Below, piece by piece: positions 1 through 8,729 of a DNA stretch of 64,000 nucleotides. The notes under the pieces were generated by a model. That model was not told the DNA's origin. It worked only from the letters and a program-made list of their open reading frames with translations, and did not search any database. A program made the translations under genes and the position numbers. Every line of letters begins with the position of its first letter. The stretch's first letter is position 1. Origin of the DNA: an uncultured Coriobacteriales bacterium. Its GTDB lineage: Bacteria; Actinomycetota; Coriobacteriia; Coriobacteriales; QAMH01. The stretch covers positions 43,894-107,893 of the forward strand of contig CAKUES010000006.1 in NCBI GenBank assembly GCA_934646835.1, written 5' to 3'.

Positions 1-411
1 GTCTTGGACCTTTATCTGCCCGCGCGTGCGGAAGCCCTCGCCGTATGGGGCGCTGCTGCCGGCAGTTTGGGCAGCTTGCTCGAAGAGGAGGTCGAGTGCG
101 CGGTTGGCGACCATCTCCTTGTTTGACTCGCAGATGACGCGCTCGTCGATTGCCTCGTAGGCGTCTGCGGCGATGTTGATGGCGCAGCCGGTGACGAGCA
201 CGGGGCCTTCTTGGCGCTTGAGGGCCTGACGTATGGCCTTGCGGTTCTTGTGGTCGGCCTCGCCGGTCACAGTGCAGGTGTTGAGCAGCGCGATGTCGGC
301 CTCCTCAAGCGGGGAGGACTCCCATCCTGCGCTCATGAGCTTGGCGGCGATGGCGTCGGACTCGACGCGGTTGACGCGGCAGCCGTGGGTTGTGATGTGG
401 AACTTGGTCAT
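1..411 (-). CDS. mtaB: tRNA t6A methylthiotransferase MtaB, N-terminal part (cut by window edge)
   Basis: The reading frame is open from an ATG at 409-411 on the minus strand to the left edge and gives 137 residues. They match the UPF0004 domain of the MiaB/MtaB family, radical-SAM enzymes that add a methylthio group to t6A37 of tRNA. The three UPF0004 cysteines are visible: C11 in THGCRVNRVESD, C46 in NTCTVTGEADHK and C76 in TGCAIN. The radical-SAM CxxxCxxC core and TRAM domain would lie beyond the window. The THGCRVN opening favours MtaB over MiaB or RimO. It lies downstream of rsmE on the same strand, a common pairing. Family call is firm, subfamily call good. Confidence 0.85.
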   Translation of the reverse strand, partial: MTKFHITTHGCRVNRVESDAIAAKLMSAGWESSPLEEADIALLNTCTVTGEADHKNRKAIRQALKRQEGPVLVTGCAINIAADAYEAIDERVICESNKEMVANRALDLLFEQAAQTAGSSAPYGEGFRTRGQIKVQD

Positions 412-431
412 TGGCTATCCCTGATACTGAG

Positions 432-458
432 CGGGGGCGGGACTTGGTCCCGCCCCCG
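432..458. repeat. Perfect 12-bp hairpin between rsmE and mtaB
   Basis: CGGGGGCGGGAC pairs with GTCCCGCCCCCG around the 3-nt loop TTG. It sits between the rsmE stop (494) and the mtaB start (411). No T-run follows on either strand, so it is not a standard intrinsic terminator; it could be an attenuator or an mRNA-stabilising hairpin. Confidence 0.6.
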
Positions 459-493
459 TGGCGTTGATGTGGAGCTGTGTGCTGTCGGTGGGT

Positions 494-1303
494 TTACTCG
501 GCAGGGGTCTCGTCGTCGAAGTGCTGAGCGCCCAGGCCACCTAGGCCGTACATGGTCAGTGCGCATGCGACGGTGCCTGCGGTCTCCGTGCGGAGGATGA
601 GGCTGCCGAGCGTGACGACCTTGACCTGGTCGCCGACTGCCTTGAAAGCGTCGACTTCGCGCTTGGATAGGCCGCCTTCGGGGCCGATGACGAGCGCGAC
701 GCGGCTGTTGATGTCGCAGTTGGGCTCCTCGCGCAGGGCCTTGTCAACGGAGAGCGCGTAGCCCTCTGCGTCGAGGTCTGCCTCCTCCCAGGCGATGATG
801 ACGCGGTCGAAGCTCTTGAGCTCCTCGCAGATGTCCTCGATGCTCGTGGGGTCCTCGACGGTGGGCAGGATGGTGCGGCCGGACTGCTTGGCTGCAGACA
901 GCGCAATGCGGCGCCAGCGCTCGCCCTTGTAGCCGCCCTCATCCTTGCGCAGGCGCACGATGGAGCGCTCTGCCAGGAAGGGGATGATGCGCTCGATGCC
1001 GAGCTCTGTGGTCTGGCGGATGGTCTGACCCATGCGGTCGCCCTTGGAGATGCCCTGCACGAGCGTGAGGTGCGGCAGGCGCTTGATGGGCAGGGGAGCC
1101 ACGATGCGGCCGGTCACGCGCTCATTGTCGATGTAGGTGATCTCGACTTCCCAGGCGCGGCGGCCTTCGGAGAAGCACGCGATGTGCTCGCCGACCTCGC
1201 AGCGTCGCACGTTGATGTGGCGCAGCTCGGAGGAGTTGAAGGGAAGCGCAACCTCGCCGTCGTCGGGCAGCGGGGTCTCGATAAAGAAGCGGGGCAGGGA
1301 CAT
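494..1303 (-). CDS. rsmE: 16S rRNA m3U1498 methyltransferase RsmE
   Basis: 269 residues, the usual RsmE length. The enzyme N3-methylates U1498 of 16S rRNA using SAM. The start is the ATG at 1301-1303 (MSLPRFFIE), preceded by AGGAG; a longer frame runs 11 codons upstream but has no ribosome site. The N-terminal PUA-like part (LRHINVRRCEVGEHI, about residues 27-75) precedes a SPOUT domain with the SAM-binding trefoil-knot motifs VIGPEGGLSKREVDAF and LGSLILRTETAGTVA. In many genomes prmA is next to rsmE; here the gene is divergent from tal. Good confidence. Confidence 0.93.
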   Translation of the reverse strand: MSLPRFFIETPLPDDGEVALPFNSSELRHINVRRCEVGEHIACFSEGRRAWEVEITYIDNERVTGRIVAPLPIKRLPHLTLVQGISKGDRMGQTIRQTTELGIERIIPFLAERSIVRLRKDEGGYKGERWRRIALSAAKQSGRTILPTVEDPTSIEDICEELKSFDRVIIAWEEADLDAEGYALSVDKALREEPNCDINSRVALVIGPEGGLSKREVDAFKAVGDQVKVVTLGSLILRTETAGTVACALTMYGLGGLGAQHFDDETPAE

Positions 1304-1337
1304 GTATTCTCCTATCACCATGGTAAGAACGCGCATA

Positions 1338-1366
1338 TTGTACCGTGTCAGGCGGCATGTTATAGT
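1338..1366 (+). promoter_or_regulatory. Likely sigma-70-type promoter for tal-rho
   Basis: TTGTAC (1338-1343), a 17-bp spacer, and TATAGT (1361-1366), with an extended TG one base before the -10. Transcription would start near 1373, giving a ~135-nt leader before tal in which I recognise no riboswitch. Confidence 0.55.
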
Positions 1367-1508
1367 GGCAAGAACCTCGAAGGCTCAATGTCTTCGGTAT
1401 CTGTTCTCGTAACGCCAATCCCATGCAACATTTTCCCGTATGCGACATGCTGCGGGTTTGCTCGTGGTTTGGCGCGTGTTCAATCCCACTCTAACTTAAG
1501 GAGCATCC

Positions 1509-2171
1509 ATGAAGTTTTTCCTGGATACCGCAAACCTCGATGAGATCGCAGAGATTGCATCTTGGGGCGCACTCGCCGGTGTCACCACCAACCCCTCTCT
1601 CTACGCCAAGATCGGCGGCAAGCTGGAGGACTTCCAGGATCACCTGAAGAAGATCTGCGAGCTCGTCGACGGCCCCGTCTCCGGCGAGGTCACCGGTGAG
1701 ACCCGCGAGGAGATGATCGCCGAGGGCCGTGAGCTCGCCGCTCTGGCAGACAACCTCGTCGTCAAGATTCCGATGACCGCAGAGGGTCTGGCCGCATGCC
1801 GCGCACTGTCCGATGAGGGCATCGACGTCAACATGACGCTGGTCTTCACCGTCGCCCAGGCTTTGCTCGCCGCCAATGCCGGTGCTCGCTACATCAGCCC
1901 CTTCGTCGGCCGCTTCGACGACATCTGCGAGAACGGCGTCGCACAGCTCGAGGAGGTTGTCGCTGCGATCAACAACTACGACTTTGGCCATGAGGTCGAG
2001 ATCATCGCAGCTTCCGTCCGCAGCGCAAACCACGTGCGCGAGGCAGCTCTCATGGGCGCAGACATCGCAACCGTGCCCTACGCCGCAATGAAGAAGTGCG
2101 TTTTGCATCCGCTGACCGACCAGGGTCTCGCAAAGTTCGCCGCTGACTGGGCAAAGGTCGTTAACGGCTAA
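1509..2171 (+). CDS. tal: Transaldolase / fructose-6-phosphate aldolase-type protein
   Basis: 220 residues, the short TalC/FSA class of class-I aldolases. It either transfers dihydroxyacetone units in the non-oxidative pentose phosphate pathway or cleaves fructose-6-phosphate; the two activities cannot be separated by eye. Visible signatures are MKFFLDTANLDEI, GVTTNPSLYAK (residues 24-34) and the Schiff-base lysine K86 in NLVVKIPMT. The ATG follows TTAAGGAGCATCC. Its TAA overlaps the rho ATG (TAATG), so rho translation is probably coupled to tal. Pairing of a sugar-phosphate enzyme with rho is unusual functionally but the junction is tight. Confidence 0.9.
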   Translation: MKFFLDTANLDEIAEIASWGALAGVTTNPSLYAKIGGKLEDFQDHLKKICELVDGPVSGEVTGETREEMIAEGRELAALADNLVVKIPMTAEGLAACRALSDEGIDVNMTLVFTVAQALLAANAGARYISPFVGRFDDICENGVAQLEEVVAAINNYDFGHEVEIIAASVRSANHVREAALMGADIATVPYAAMKKCVLHPLTDQGLAKFAADWAKVVNG

Positions 2172-4681
2172 TGGCCCAAGTAGAAGACAACAAGAGCGCG
2201 GCAGCCGAGGAGGCTTTCAAGCCCCGTCCTCGTCGTAAGATGACCGAGGAGCAGAAGGCTGCCGCTGCCGCCAAGCGCCGCGCCACTATCGCCGCTAAGA
2301 AGGCGGCGGCAGCGGCCGCGGAGGCCGGCGAGCTCAAGGCCAAACAGGCGGATGCCAAGAAGCCCGCCGACGCCGACAAGCCCGCCGCCGCAAGGACCAA
2401 GAAGGCAGCTACCGAGCCTGTCAAGGCGCAGGACGGAAAGCCCGAGCCTGCAAAGGCGCCGTCTGCCGACAAGCCCGCCGAGCTTGCAAAGACTACGGCA
2501 GCAACCAAGCCCGCTGCAAAGGAGCAGACCCTCGCTCCGGTCGAGGCTGCCAAGCCCGCAGCCGACAAGCCCGAGGCGCAGGACAAACCCGCCGCTGCCA
2601 AGGCAGCCAAAGAAGAGCCCGCGGCAAAGGCCGAGGCCGCAAAGCCCGCGCAGGCAGATAGCGATGCCCAGGCTGACAAACCCCAGGCCGCCAAGAAGCC
2701 CGCTCGCCGCAGCACCAAGTCCGCTGCAAAGCCTGCCGCCAAGGCAGCAGACGCCGCAGGCGATGGCAAGGATGCCGCCGAGGCTCCCAAGCCCCGTCGC
2801 GGCCGCCCTCGCTTGAGCGAGGAGGAGAAGGCTCGCCGCAAGGCCGAGCGCGAGGCCATCAAGAAGGCCGCCCTCGAGGCTGCCGCAGCAGCAGAGGCAA
2901 AGTCCGCCGAGGACAAGCCCGCAGATGCCGCTGCAGAGTCTAAGCCTGACAGACCCGCCAAGGGTTCCAAGGCCGCTAAGGGCGCCAAGTCCGCGGCAGG
3001 GAAGAAGGCGGACGAGGCCGCACCCACATCCGAGGAAAAGCCTGCTGACGCTACTGCCGAGGCCACCTCTGAGAATCCCACGGAACCCAATAACGCCGAC
3101 GAGGGCAAGCCCTATCGCCGCAACAATCGCCGTCGCAGGCGCATCGAGCTCGACAGCAACAAGGGCGACAAGTCCGCAGCCTCCGACAAGGAGGCCAAGG
3201 GCGAGGACAAGCCCGCTGTTGAGGGCGAGGCAAACGCGGAGGATGAAAAGGCCAAGGACAAGCCCGAAGGCGCGGAGGAGGGCTCCAAGCAAGAGGGCGA
3301 GTCCAACGACAACCAGGGTCGCAACAACGACCGCTACCGCGACCGCCGCAACAATCGCCGCAAGAACCGCAACCGCAAGGAACGCCGCGAGATTGTTCCC
3401 TCTGCGACGCGCGATGAGCTTGCAACGCTGGAGGACGAGGATCTCCAGGCAAAGGCAGTCGAGCTCGGCGTGGACCCGACGGAGTACGGTGAGCGCGACG
3501 ACCTCGTGAGCGCCGTCTACGATGCATTGCTCCAAGCTGAGGGTTTCGTCATGGTCGACGGCATCCTCGACCTCATGCCCGATGGCTACGGCTTCATCCG
3601 CACCAACGGCTACCTTGCCGGCGAGCACGACGTCTACGTCGGCGCCAGCATGGTGCGCCGCAACGCGCTGCGTCGCGGCGACTACATCGCTGGCCGCGTG
3701 CGCCCTGCCCGCGAGAACGAGAAGTACCCTGCTCTCAACATGATCGTCTCCCTTAACGGCGAGCCCTTCGAGGGCCCGACGCATCGCGTCAAGTTCGCCC
3801 AGCTCACCCCGGTCTACCCGGACGAGCGCCTGATCATGGAGCACGGCCACAACACCTACACGGCCCGCGCGATTGATTTGGTCGCCCCCATCGGCAAGGG
3901 TCAGCGCGGTCTGATCGTCAGCCCGCCTAAGGCCGGCAAAACGACGGTCCTCAAGGACATCGCCGCTGCCATCAGCGCCAACAACCCCGAGGTCCACCTC
4001 ATGTGCCTGCTCGTCGACGAGCGCCCTGAGGAAGTCACGGATATGGAGCGCAGCATCGACGGCGAGGTCATCTCGTCGACCTTCGACATGCCGTGTGAGA
4101 ACCATATCGCCGTGGCCGAGCTCGTCATCGAGCGCGCCAAGCGCCTCGTCGAGCAGGGCCAAGACGTCGTCATCTTGCTCGACTCGATCACGCGCCTTGC
4201 CCGTGCCTACAACCTGGGCACCCCGGCTACCGGCCGCATCTTGTCCGGCGGCGTCGACTCTGGTGCGCTCTATCCGCCCAAGCGCTTCTTGGGTGCAGCG
4301 CGCAACATTGAAAACGGCGGCTCGCTCACTATCCTGGGCACCGCACTCGTCGACACCGGTTCCAAGATGGACGAGGTCATCTTCGAGGAGTTCAAGGGCA
4401 CCGGCAACATGGAGCTCAAACTCGACCGCCAGCTGGCAGACCGCCGCATCTTCCCTGCGATCGATCCGGTTGTCTCCGGCACCCGCAAGGAGGAGCTGTT
4501 GCTCGATCCGCAGGAGGCTCCGCTCATCTGGGGTCTGCGTCGTCTGATGGCGAACATGAACAACACGGAGCGCGCGATGGACATGCTCGTCAAGAGCCTG
4601 CGCCAGACCGATAACAACCGCGAGTTCCTGATCAAGAGCGCCAAGAAGGCCAACAAGAACAACGTCGGCGCCAACCTGTAA
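2171..4681 (+). CDS. rho: Transcription termination factor Rho with ~400-residue disordered N-terminal extension
   Basis: 836 residues against about 420 for E. coli Rho. Residues ~1-320 are Lys/Ala/Pro/Glu low complexity; ~320-400 are Arg/Asn-rich (RRNNRRRRR and RDRRNNRRKNRNRK patches); the conserved protein begins near 406. After that come the Rho_N helical region (~410-455), the cold-shock RNA-binding domain (GYGFIRTNGY, ~470-525) and the hexameric RNA-dependent ATPase, with P-loop PPKAGKTT at 585-592 and DSITRLARAYN near 670. Rho terminates transcription on unstructured C-rich RNA. N-terminal inserts are known in high-GC actinobacterial Rho; the length here is at the high end. Starts by TAATG overlap with tal; an inner start would be hard to exclude because the extension is low complexity. 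Confidence 0.96.
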   Translation: MAQVEDNKSAAAEEAFKPRPRRKMTEEQKAAAAAKRRATIAAKKAAAAAAEAGELKAKQADAKKPADADKPAAARTKKAATEPVKAQDGKPEPAKAPSADKPAELAKTTAATKPAAKEQTLAPVEAAKPAADKPEAQDKPAAAKAAKEEPAAKAEAAKPAQADSDAQADKPQAAKKPARRSTKSAAKPAAKAADAAGDGKDAAEAPKPRRGRPRLSEEEKARRKAEREAIKKAALEAAAAAEAKSAEDKPADAAAESKPDRPAKGSKAAKGAKSAAGKKADEAAPTSEEKPADATAEATSENPTEPNNADEGKPYRRNNRRRRRIELDSNKGDKSAASDKEAKGEDKPAVEGEANAEDEKAKDKPEGAEEGSKQEGESNDNQGRNNDRYRDRRNNRRKNRNRKERREIVPSATRDELATLEDEDLQAKAVELGVDPTEYGERDDLVSAVYDALLQAEGFVMVDGILDLMPDGYGFIRTNGYLAGEHDVYVGASMVRRNALRRGDYIAGRVRPARENEKYPALNMIVSLNGEPFEGPTHRVKFAQLTPVYPDERLIMEHGHNTYTARAIDLVAPIGKGQRGLIVSPPKAGKTTVLKDIAAAISANNPEVHLMCLLVDERPEEVTDMERSIDGEVISSTFDMPCENHIAVAELVIERAKRLVEQGQDVVILLDSITRLARAYNLGTPATGRILSGGVDSGALYPPKRFLGAARNIENGGSLTILGTALVDTGSKMDEVIFEEFKGTGNMELKLDRQLADRRIFPAIDPVVSGTRKEELLLDPQEAPLIWGLRRLMANMNNTERAMDMLVKSLRQTDNNREFLIKSAKKANKNNVGANL

Positions 4682-4697
4682 GGCTTGCATCGACGGC

Positions 4698-4740
4698 AAA
4701 GCGAGCGGTAGGGGAAGCACCTTGCCGCTCGCTTTCTTGT
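4698..4740 (+). terminator. Intrinsic terminator after rho
   Basis: AAAGCGAGCGG (4698-4708) pairs with CCGCTCGCTTT (4725-4735) and is followed by a T-rich tail (TTCTTGTT). Confidence 0.75.
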
Positions 4741-4871
4741 TGCGTGTGCAAGACGGCTCGGCGCTGCGTCATTAGGGGGACAAGGTGAGCGCATGGGTTT
4801 GCAGGCGGGTCTGCCATCCTCATAAGCGCGCTTTCTGCCGCTCGCCGAGCGTTGTGACGAATTCTTAATCA

Positions 4872-4932
4872 GTAACACATGATTCCTCCATACTCTGTTA
4901 CTCTGGTAACACGAAATAACCAATCGTGTTAC
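4872..4932 (+). promoter_or_regulatory. Operator-like cluster of four GTAACA/TGTTAC half-sites before the ABC importer
   Basis: Half-sites are GTAACAC (4872-4878), CTGTTAC (4895-4901), GTAACAC (4906-4912) and GTGTTAC (4926-4932). They form GTAACAC-N13-GTGTTAC, extendable to a perfect 9-bp inverted repeat (4906-4914 with 4924-4932), and TGTTAC-N4-GTAACA in the middle. This lies immediately upstream of the ribosome site, so a repressor bound here would block the importer operon. Half-sites of this type have, as I recall, been attributed to some NikR-like nickel regulators; that needs checking. Confidence 0.6.
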
Positions 4933-4948
4933 TTAGAGAGGAATGCAG

Positions 4949-6586
4949 ATGCAGATTCTCACCCGCCGCGGGTTCGTCAAGATGGCAGGACTCGCCTCCG
5001 CTGCCGGCATCGCCGGCATGTCCCTTGCAGGTTGCGGCTCCAACCAGGAGACCAAGGGCGCAGGCGACACCCCCACCAAGGTCGTCGTTGCCATGAGCAC
5101 GAGCTCCGAGCCTGCAGCTGGCTTCGACCCCTGCATTGCATGGGGCTGCGGCGAGCATGTTCACGAGCCGCTGATCCAGTCCACCCTCATTACGACTGAC
5201 ATCAACCTTGAGTTCGTCAACGACCTCGCAACCGAGTACTCCTGCAGCGACGACGGCCTCACCTGGACCTTCAAGATCCGCGACGACGTCAAGTTCACCG
5301 ATGGCGAGCCCCTGACCGCCAAGGACGTCGCCTTTACCATTAACACCATCAACGAGTCCAAGAAGTCCCAGGCAGACCTCTCTTCCGTCAAGAAGGCCGT
5401 CGCTGTGGACGACACCACCGTCGAGTTCCACATGAGCAAGCCCAACAACACGCTGCTCTACACGCTCGCAGTCGTCGGCATCGTCCCCGAGCACGCCTAT
5501 GACAACAACTACGGCGCTGCTCCTATCGGCAGCGGCCGTTACAAGATGGTGCAGTGGGATAAGGGCCAGCAGGTCATCTTCGAGGCCAACCCGGATTATT
5601 ATGGCGAGCCCGTCAAGATGCAGCAGCTCGTTGTCGTCTTCATGGACGAGGACGCGGCGCTGGCTGGCTGCCAGGCCGGCGAGATCGATATCGCTTATAC
5701 TTCTGCCACCATGTACGACAGCGTGCCCGAGGGCTACGAGCTGTTGAGCTGCAAGTCTGTCGACTCCCGCGGCATCAGCCTGCCGACCCTCAAGGCCGGC
5801 TCTCCTCAGCGCGTGGGCATGGACGGCGAGAAGCACGAGGTCGGCAACGACGTTACCTGCGATATCGCCATTCGCCGCGCTATCAACCTCGCAGTCGACC
5901 GCGAGAAGATGATCACCAACGTCCTCAACGGCTACGGCACCGTTGCCTACAGCGTCGGCGACGGCCTGCCCTGGTCTAGCGACGACATGCGCGTCGACAT
6001 GGATGTCGAGGCAGCCAAGAAGATGCTCGACGAGGCCGGCTGGAAGCTCGACGGCGATTTTCGCTCCAAGGACGGCGTGAAGGCCAGCTTCGATCTGTAC
6101 TACGCAGCAAACGACTCCTCCCGCCAGGCCATGTCCTATGAGTTCGCCAACCAGATGGCCGAGATCGGCATCGAGGTCAAGTGCAAGGGTGGCGACTGGG
6201 ACACGGAGCTGTACCCGCACGAGTTCGACACGCCCATCCTGTGGGGCTGGGGTTCCAATTCTCCGGTCGAGATGTACGAGATCCACTACTCCACCGGTTG
6301 GGGCAACGTCGCCGCTTATGACAGCAAGACGGTCGACAAGCACCTCGACGCCGCACTTGCCGAGACCAAGATCGAGAACTCCTACGACGACTACAAGCTC
6401 GCCATGTGGGACGAGGCTGCCCAGGACGGCGTTGCGCCCAAGGGCCAGGCCACGTGGGTTTGGCTTGCCAACATCGACCACCTGTACTTCCAGAAGTCCG
6501 GCCTGGACGTTGCCGCCCAGAAGCCGCATCCCCATGGCCATGGCTGGTCGCTCGTCAACAACGTCGATCAGTGGAGCTGGAAGTAG
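4949..6586 (+). CDS. ABC transporter substrate-binding lipoprotein (peptide/nickel family, SBP_bac_5), Tat-like signal
   Basis: About 545 residues, the DppA/OppA/NikA size. The protein captures ligand outside the membrane and delivers it to the permease pair downstream. The N-terminus has a twin-arginine-like LTRRGFVKMAG followed by a hydrophobic stretch and the lipobox SLAGC (C29), so it is probably a Tat-exported lipoprotein. The SBP_bac_5 fold is recognised from LATEYSCSDDGLTWTFKIRD, DGEPLTAKDVAFT and PIGSGRYKMVQW. The C-terminus carries KPHPHGHGW, which could touch metal. I prefer ATG 4949 over ATG 4943 because AGAGAGG ends at 4941. Substrate is not proven; the His-rich partner ATPase points to nickel or another metal, with peptides as the alternative. 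Confidence 0.85.
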   Translation: MQILTRRGFVKMAGLASAAGIAGMSLAGCGSNQETKGAGDTPTKVVVAMSTSSEPAAGFDPCIAWGCGEHVHEPLIQSTLITTDINLEFVNDLATEYSCSDDGLTWTFKIRDDVKFTDGEPLTAKDVAFTINTINESKKSQADLSSVKKAVAVDDTTVEFHMSKPNNTLLYTLAVVGIVPEHAYDNNYGAAPIGSGRYKMVQWDKGQQVIFEANPDYYGEPVKMQQLVVVFMDEDAALAGCQAGEIDIAYTSATMYDSVPEGYELLSCKSVDSRGISLPTLKAGSPQRVGMDGEKHEVGNDVTCDIAIRRAINLAVDREKMITNVLNGYGTVAYSVGDGLPWSSDDMRVDMDVEAAKKMLDEAGWKLDGDFRSKDGVKASFDLYYAANDSSRQAMSYEFANQMAEIGIEVKCKGGDWDTELYPHEFDTPILWGWGSNSPVEMYEIHYSTGWGNVAAYDSKTVDKHLDAALAETKIENSYDDYKLAMWDEAAQDGVAPKGQATWVWLANIDHLYFQKSGLDVAAQKPHPHGHGWSLVNNVDQWSWK

Positions 6587-6616
6587 GCTTCTCTAGATAA
6601 CCCAACAAGTGTGAGA

Positions 6617-6647
6617 GCACGCCCCGTGTGCCAGTCACGGGGCGTGC
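6617..6647 (+). terminator. Strong hairpin between binding protein and permease genes
   Basis: GCACGCCCCGTG (6617-6628) and CACGGGGCGTGC (6636-6647) form a perfect 12-bp stem with a 7-nt loop. No T-run follows, so it more likely stabilises the binding-protein mRNA or partly attenuates read-through into the permeases, a usual arrangement in importer operons. The rest of the ~250-bp gap shows no gene. Confidence 0.6.
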
Positions 6648-6835
6648 GCATATCTGGCAATCGAACGGCTGCGGTCAGGCCTTTATGTGTGTGAAGGATC
6701 GCTGGGATTGTGTTACGGGGCCGTTGGACGAAAAAGCCCTGACTACAGTCGTTCGAGCAGGCGTTGTCTGTTTCCATCGGTAACAAGCTGCCTTAGGGCG
6801 GCTGCTTTGTGAAAGCCGGAGAGAAAGGTGCTCCT

Positions 6836-7819
6836 TTGGCTCGTTTCATTGCGAAAAACATCGTGAAGTTTGCGCTGCTCATGCTCGCCGTGAGCTTCGT
6901 GTGCTTTGCGCTGGTGTCTGCGTCACCCATCGACCCCGTCCAGGCCAACGTCGGCCAGAACGCGATGATGGGCATGAGCGCTGAACGCCGCGCCCAGCTC
7001 GCGTCTTACTGGGGCACTGATACCGGCTTCATCGAGCGCTATACCAGTTGGGCTGCCGCTTTTGTCACGGGTGACTGGGGCACTTCGCTGCGCTTCAACG
7101 CGCCGGTGACGGAGGTCATCGCCCACAAGGCCGTCAACTCCCTGGCGATGATGACGGTGGCGTGGCTGCTGTCCGGTGTCCTCGGCTTCATCTTGGGCGT
7201 CGCCGCCGGCGCCAAGCGCGGAGGTCTGCTCGACCGCTTCGTCAAGGGCTACTGCTATCTGCTTGCCTCGACCCCGACCTTCTGGATCGGTCTGCTCGTG
7301 CTCATGGTCTTTGCCGTCAATTTGCGCTGGTTCCCCATGGGCTTCTCGATCCCCATCGGGGTCTCTGCAGCCGACGCGACCATCTTCCAGTCGCTGCACT
7401 GCATGGTGCTGCCCGCACTGACCTTGTCGCTCGTGGGCGTTGCCAACATCGCCTTGCACACCCGCGAGAAGACCATCGACGTCTTGGAGTCCGATTACAT
7501 CCGCTTTGCGCGCTCGCGTGGCCTGAGCCTTTGGGAGGCCTTGCGCCACCACGGTTTGCGAAATCTCATGCTCCCTGCGCTGACCTTGCAGTTTGCCTCC
7601 ATCTCGGAGATTTTTGGCGGCTCGGTTCTGGTCGAGCAGGTGTTCTCCTATCCCGGTTTGGGCCAGGCAGCCGTTACAGCGGGCCTTGGTGGAGACGCGG
7701 CGCTGCTCGTCGGCATCGCGCTTGTCAGCGCTGCGCTCGTGTTCGCTGGAAACCTGATCGCCAACATCCTCTATGGCGTTGTCGATCCCCGCATCAAGGA
7801 AGGGGAGGCTCATGTCTAG
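6836..7819 (+). CDS. ABC transporter permease, OppB/DppB/NikB type
   Basis: About 327 residues with the family layout: an N-terminal membrane anchor (FALLMLAVSFVCFALVSASPIDPVQANVG, broken here only for description), a periplasmic loop, then five further membrane segments. The BPD_transp_1 coupling loop is seen around YIRFARSRGLSLWEALRHHGLRN. It forms the channel with the next gene product. I chose TTG 6836 because GGAGAGAAAGG lies 7 nt before it; GTG 6809, giving nine more residues, is the alternative. The stop overlaps the next start by 8 nt, indicating translational coupling. Confidence 0.87.
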   Translation: MARFIAKNIVKFALLMLAVSFVCFALVSASPIDPVQANVGQNAMMGMSAERRAQLASYWGTDTGFIERYTSWAAAFVTGDWGTSLRFNAPVTEVIAHKAVNSLAMMTVAWLLSGVLGFILGVAAGAKRGGLLDRFVKGYCYLLASTPTFWIGLLVLMVFAVNLRWFPMGFSIPIGVSAADATIFQSLHCMVLPALTLSLVGVANIALHTREKTIDVLESDYIRFARSRGLSLWEALRHHGLRNLMLPALTLQFASISEIFGGSVLVEQVFSYPGLGQAAVTAGLGGDAALLVGIALVSAALVFAGNLIANILYGVVDPRIKEGEAHV

Positions 7820-8717
7820 CAAAACCGCAACATCCGCGTTCCTCTCCCTGGACCGCGATATCTCGCCTGTTCTCTACCGCCCGAGCGAGCGTGCCCTTAA
7901 GGCAGGCAATCGCAAGAAGACGCTCGTCACCTGCGTCGTCGCTGCCGTGGTGCTTGTCGTGGTCGTTATCGCGGGCTTGCTTGCGCAAGACGCCGCGCAG
8001 GTGTCGGACTTCACCGCGAAGAGCCTCGCGCCTTCCCTGCAGCATCTCTTTGGCACCGACGCCATGGGCCGCGACATGCTCTGCCGCACGGTCGCAGGCT
8101 TGTCCACGAGCGTGCTGATCGGCCTGCTCGCCGCCTTTTGCTCCTCGGTCATCGCCCTTATCCTCGGCTGCGCTGCGGCTCTTGGCGGCAAGAAGGTCGA
8201 CGCTGTCGTCACCTGGCTTGTCGATCTGTGCATGGGCATCCCGCATATCGTGCTGCTCATCCTCATCAGCTATGCGCTCGGCAAGGGCTTTTGGGGTGTG
8301 ACGATCGGTGTCGCCATCACGCACTGGCCGAGCCTTACGCGCGTTATCCGCGCGGAGGTCTTGCAGGTCAAGCAGTCCCAGTATGTGGCTGTCGCTCGAC
8401 AACTCGGCGTGAGCCCGCTGCGCATCGCCGCCAAGCACGTGCTCCCGTACGTGCTGCCGCAGTATCTCGTCGGCCTCATCTTGCTCTTCCCCCATGCGAT
8501 CTTGCATGAGGCATCCATCACCTTCTTGGGCTTTGGCCTGTCTCCCGAGGCACCGGCCATCGGCATCATCTTGAGCGAGTCCATGAAGTATTTGAGCAGC
8601 GGTATGTGGTGGCTCGCGCTTTTCCCCGGTATCGCGCTCATCGTCACCGTCTTGCTCTTCGACGTCGCCGGCTCTGGCTTGCGACGCCTTATCGACCCGC
8701 ATAGCGCTCAGGAATAG
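7812..8717 (+). CDS. ABC transporter permease, OppC/DppC/NikC type
   Basis: 301 residues. The N-terminal cytoplasmic segment is followed by one membrane span, the FGTDAMGRDMLCR motif characteristic of the OppC/NikC group, and a BPD_transp_1 domain with the coupling motif YVAVARQLGVSPLRIAAKH. It pairs with the preceding permease. ATG 7812 follows AAGGGGAGG inside the end of the previous gene; a longer in-frame start at 7773 has no comparable ribosome site. The next gene starts 12 nt after the stop. Confidence 0.87.
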   Translation: MSSKTATSAFLSLDRDISPVLYRPSERALKAGNRKKTLVTCVVAAVVLVVVVIAGLLAQDAAQVSDFTAKSLAPSLQHLFGTDAMGRDMLCRTVAGLSTSVLIGLLAAFCSSVIALILGCAAALGGKKVDAVVTWLVDLCMGIPHIVLLILISYALGKGFWGVTIGVAITHWPSLTRVIRAEVLQVKQSQYVAVARQLGVSPLRIAAKHVLPYVLPQYLVGLILLFPHAILHEASITFLGFGLSPEAPAIGIILSESMKYLSSGMWWLALFPGIALIVTVLLFDVAGSGLRRLIDPHSAQE

Positions 8718-8729
8718 GAGGTGCGCGAT

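Noticed and set aside
2168..4720. 850-codon open frame antisense to rho
   Set aside because: Produced by the Lys/Ala-rich, high-GC coding strand; no ribosome site, low-complexity Leu/Gly translation, and the plus-strand Rho is unmistakable.
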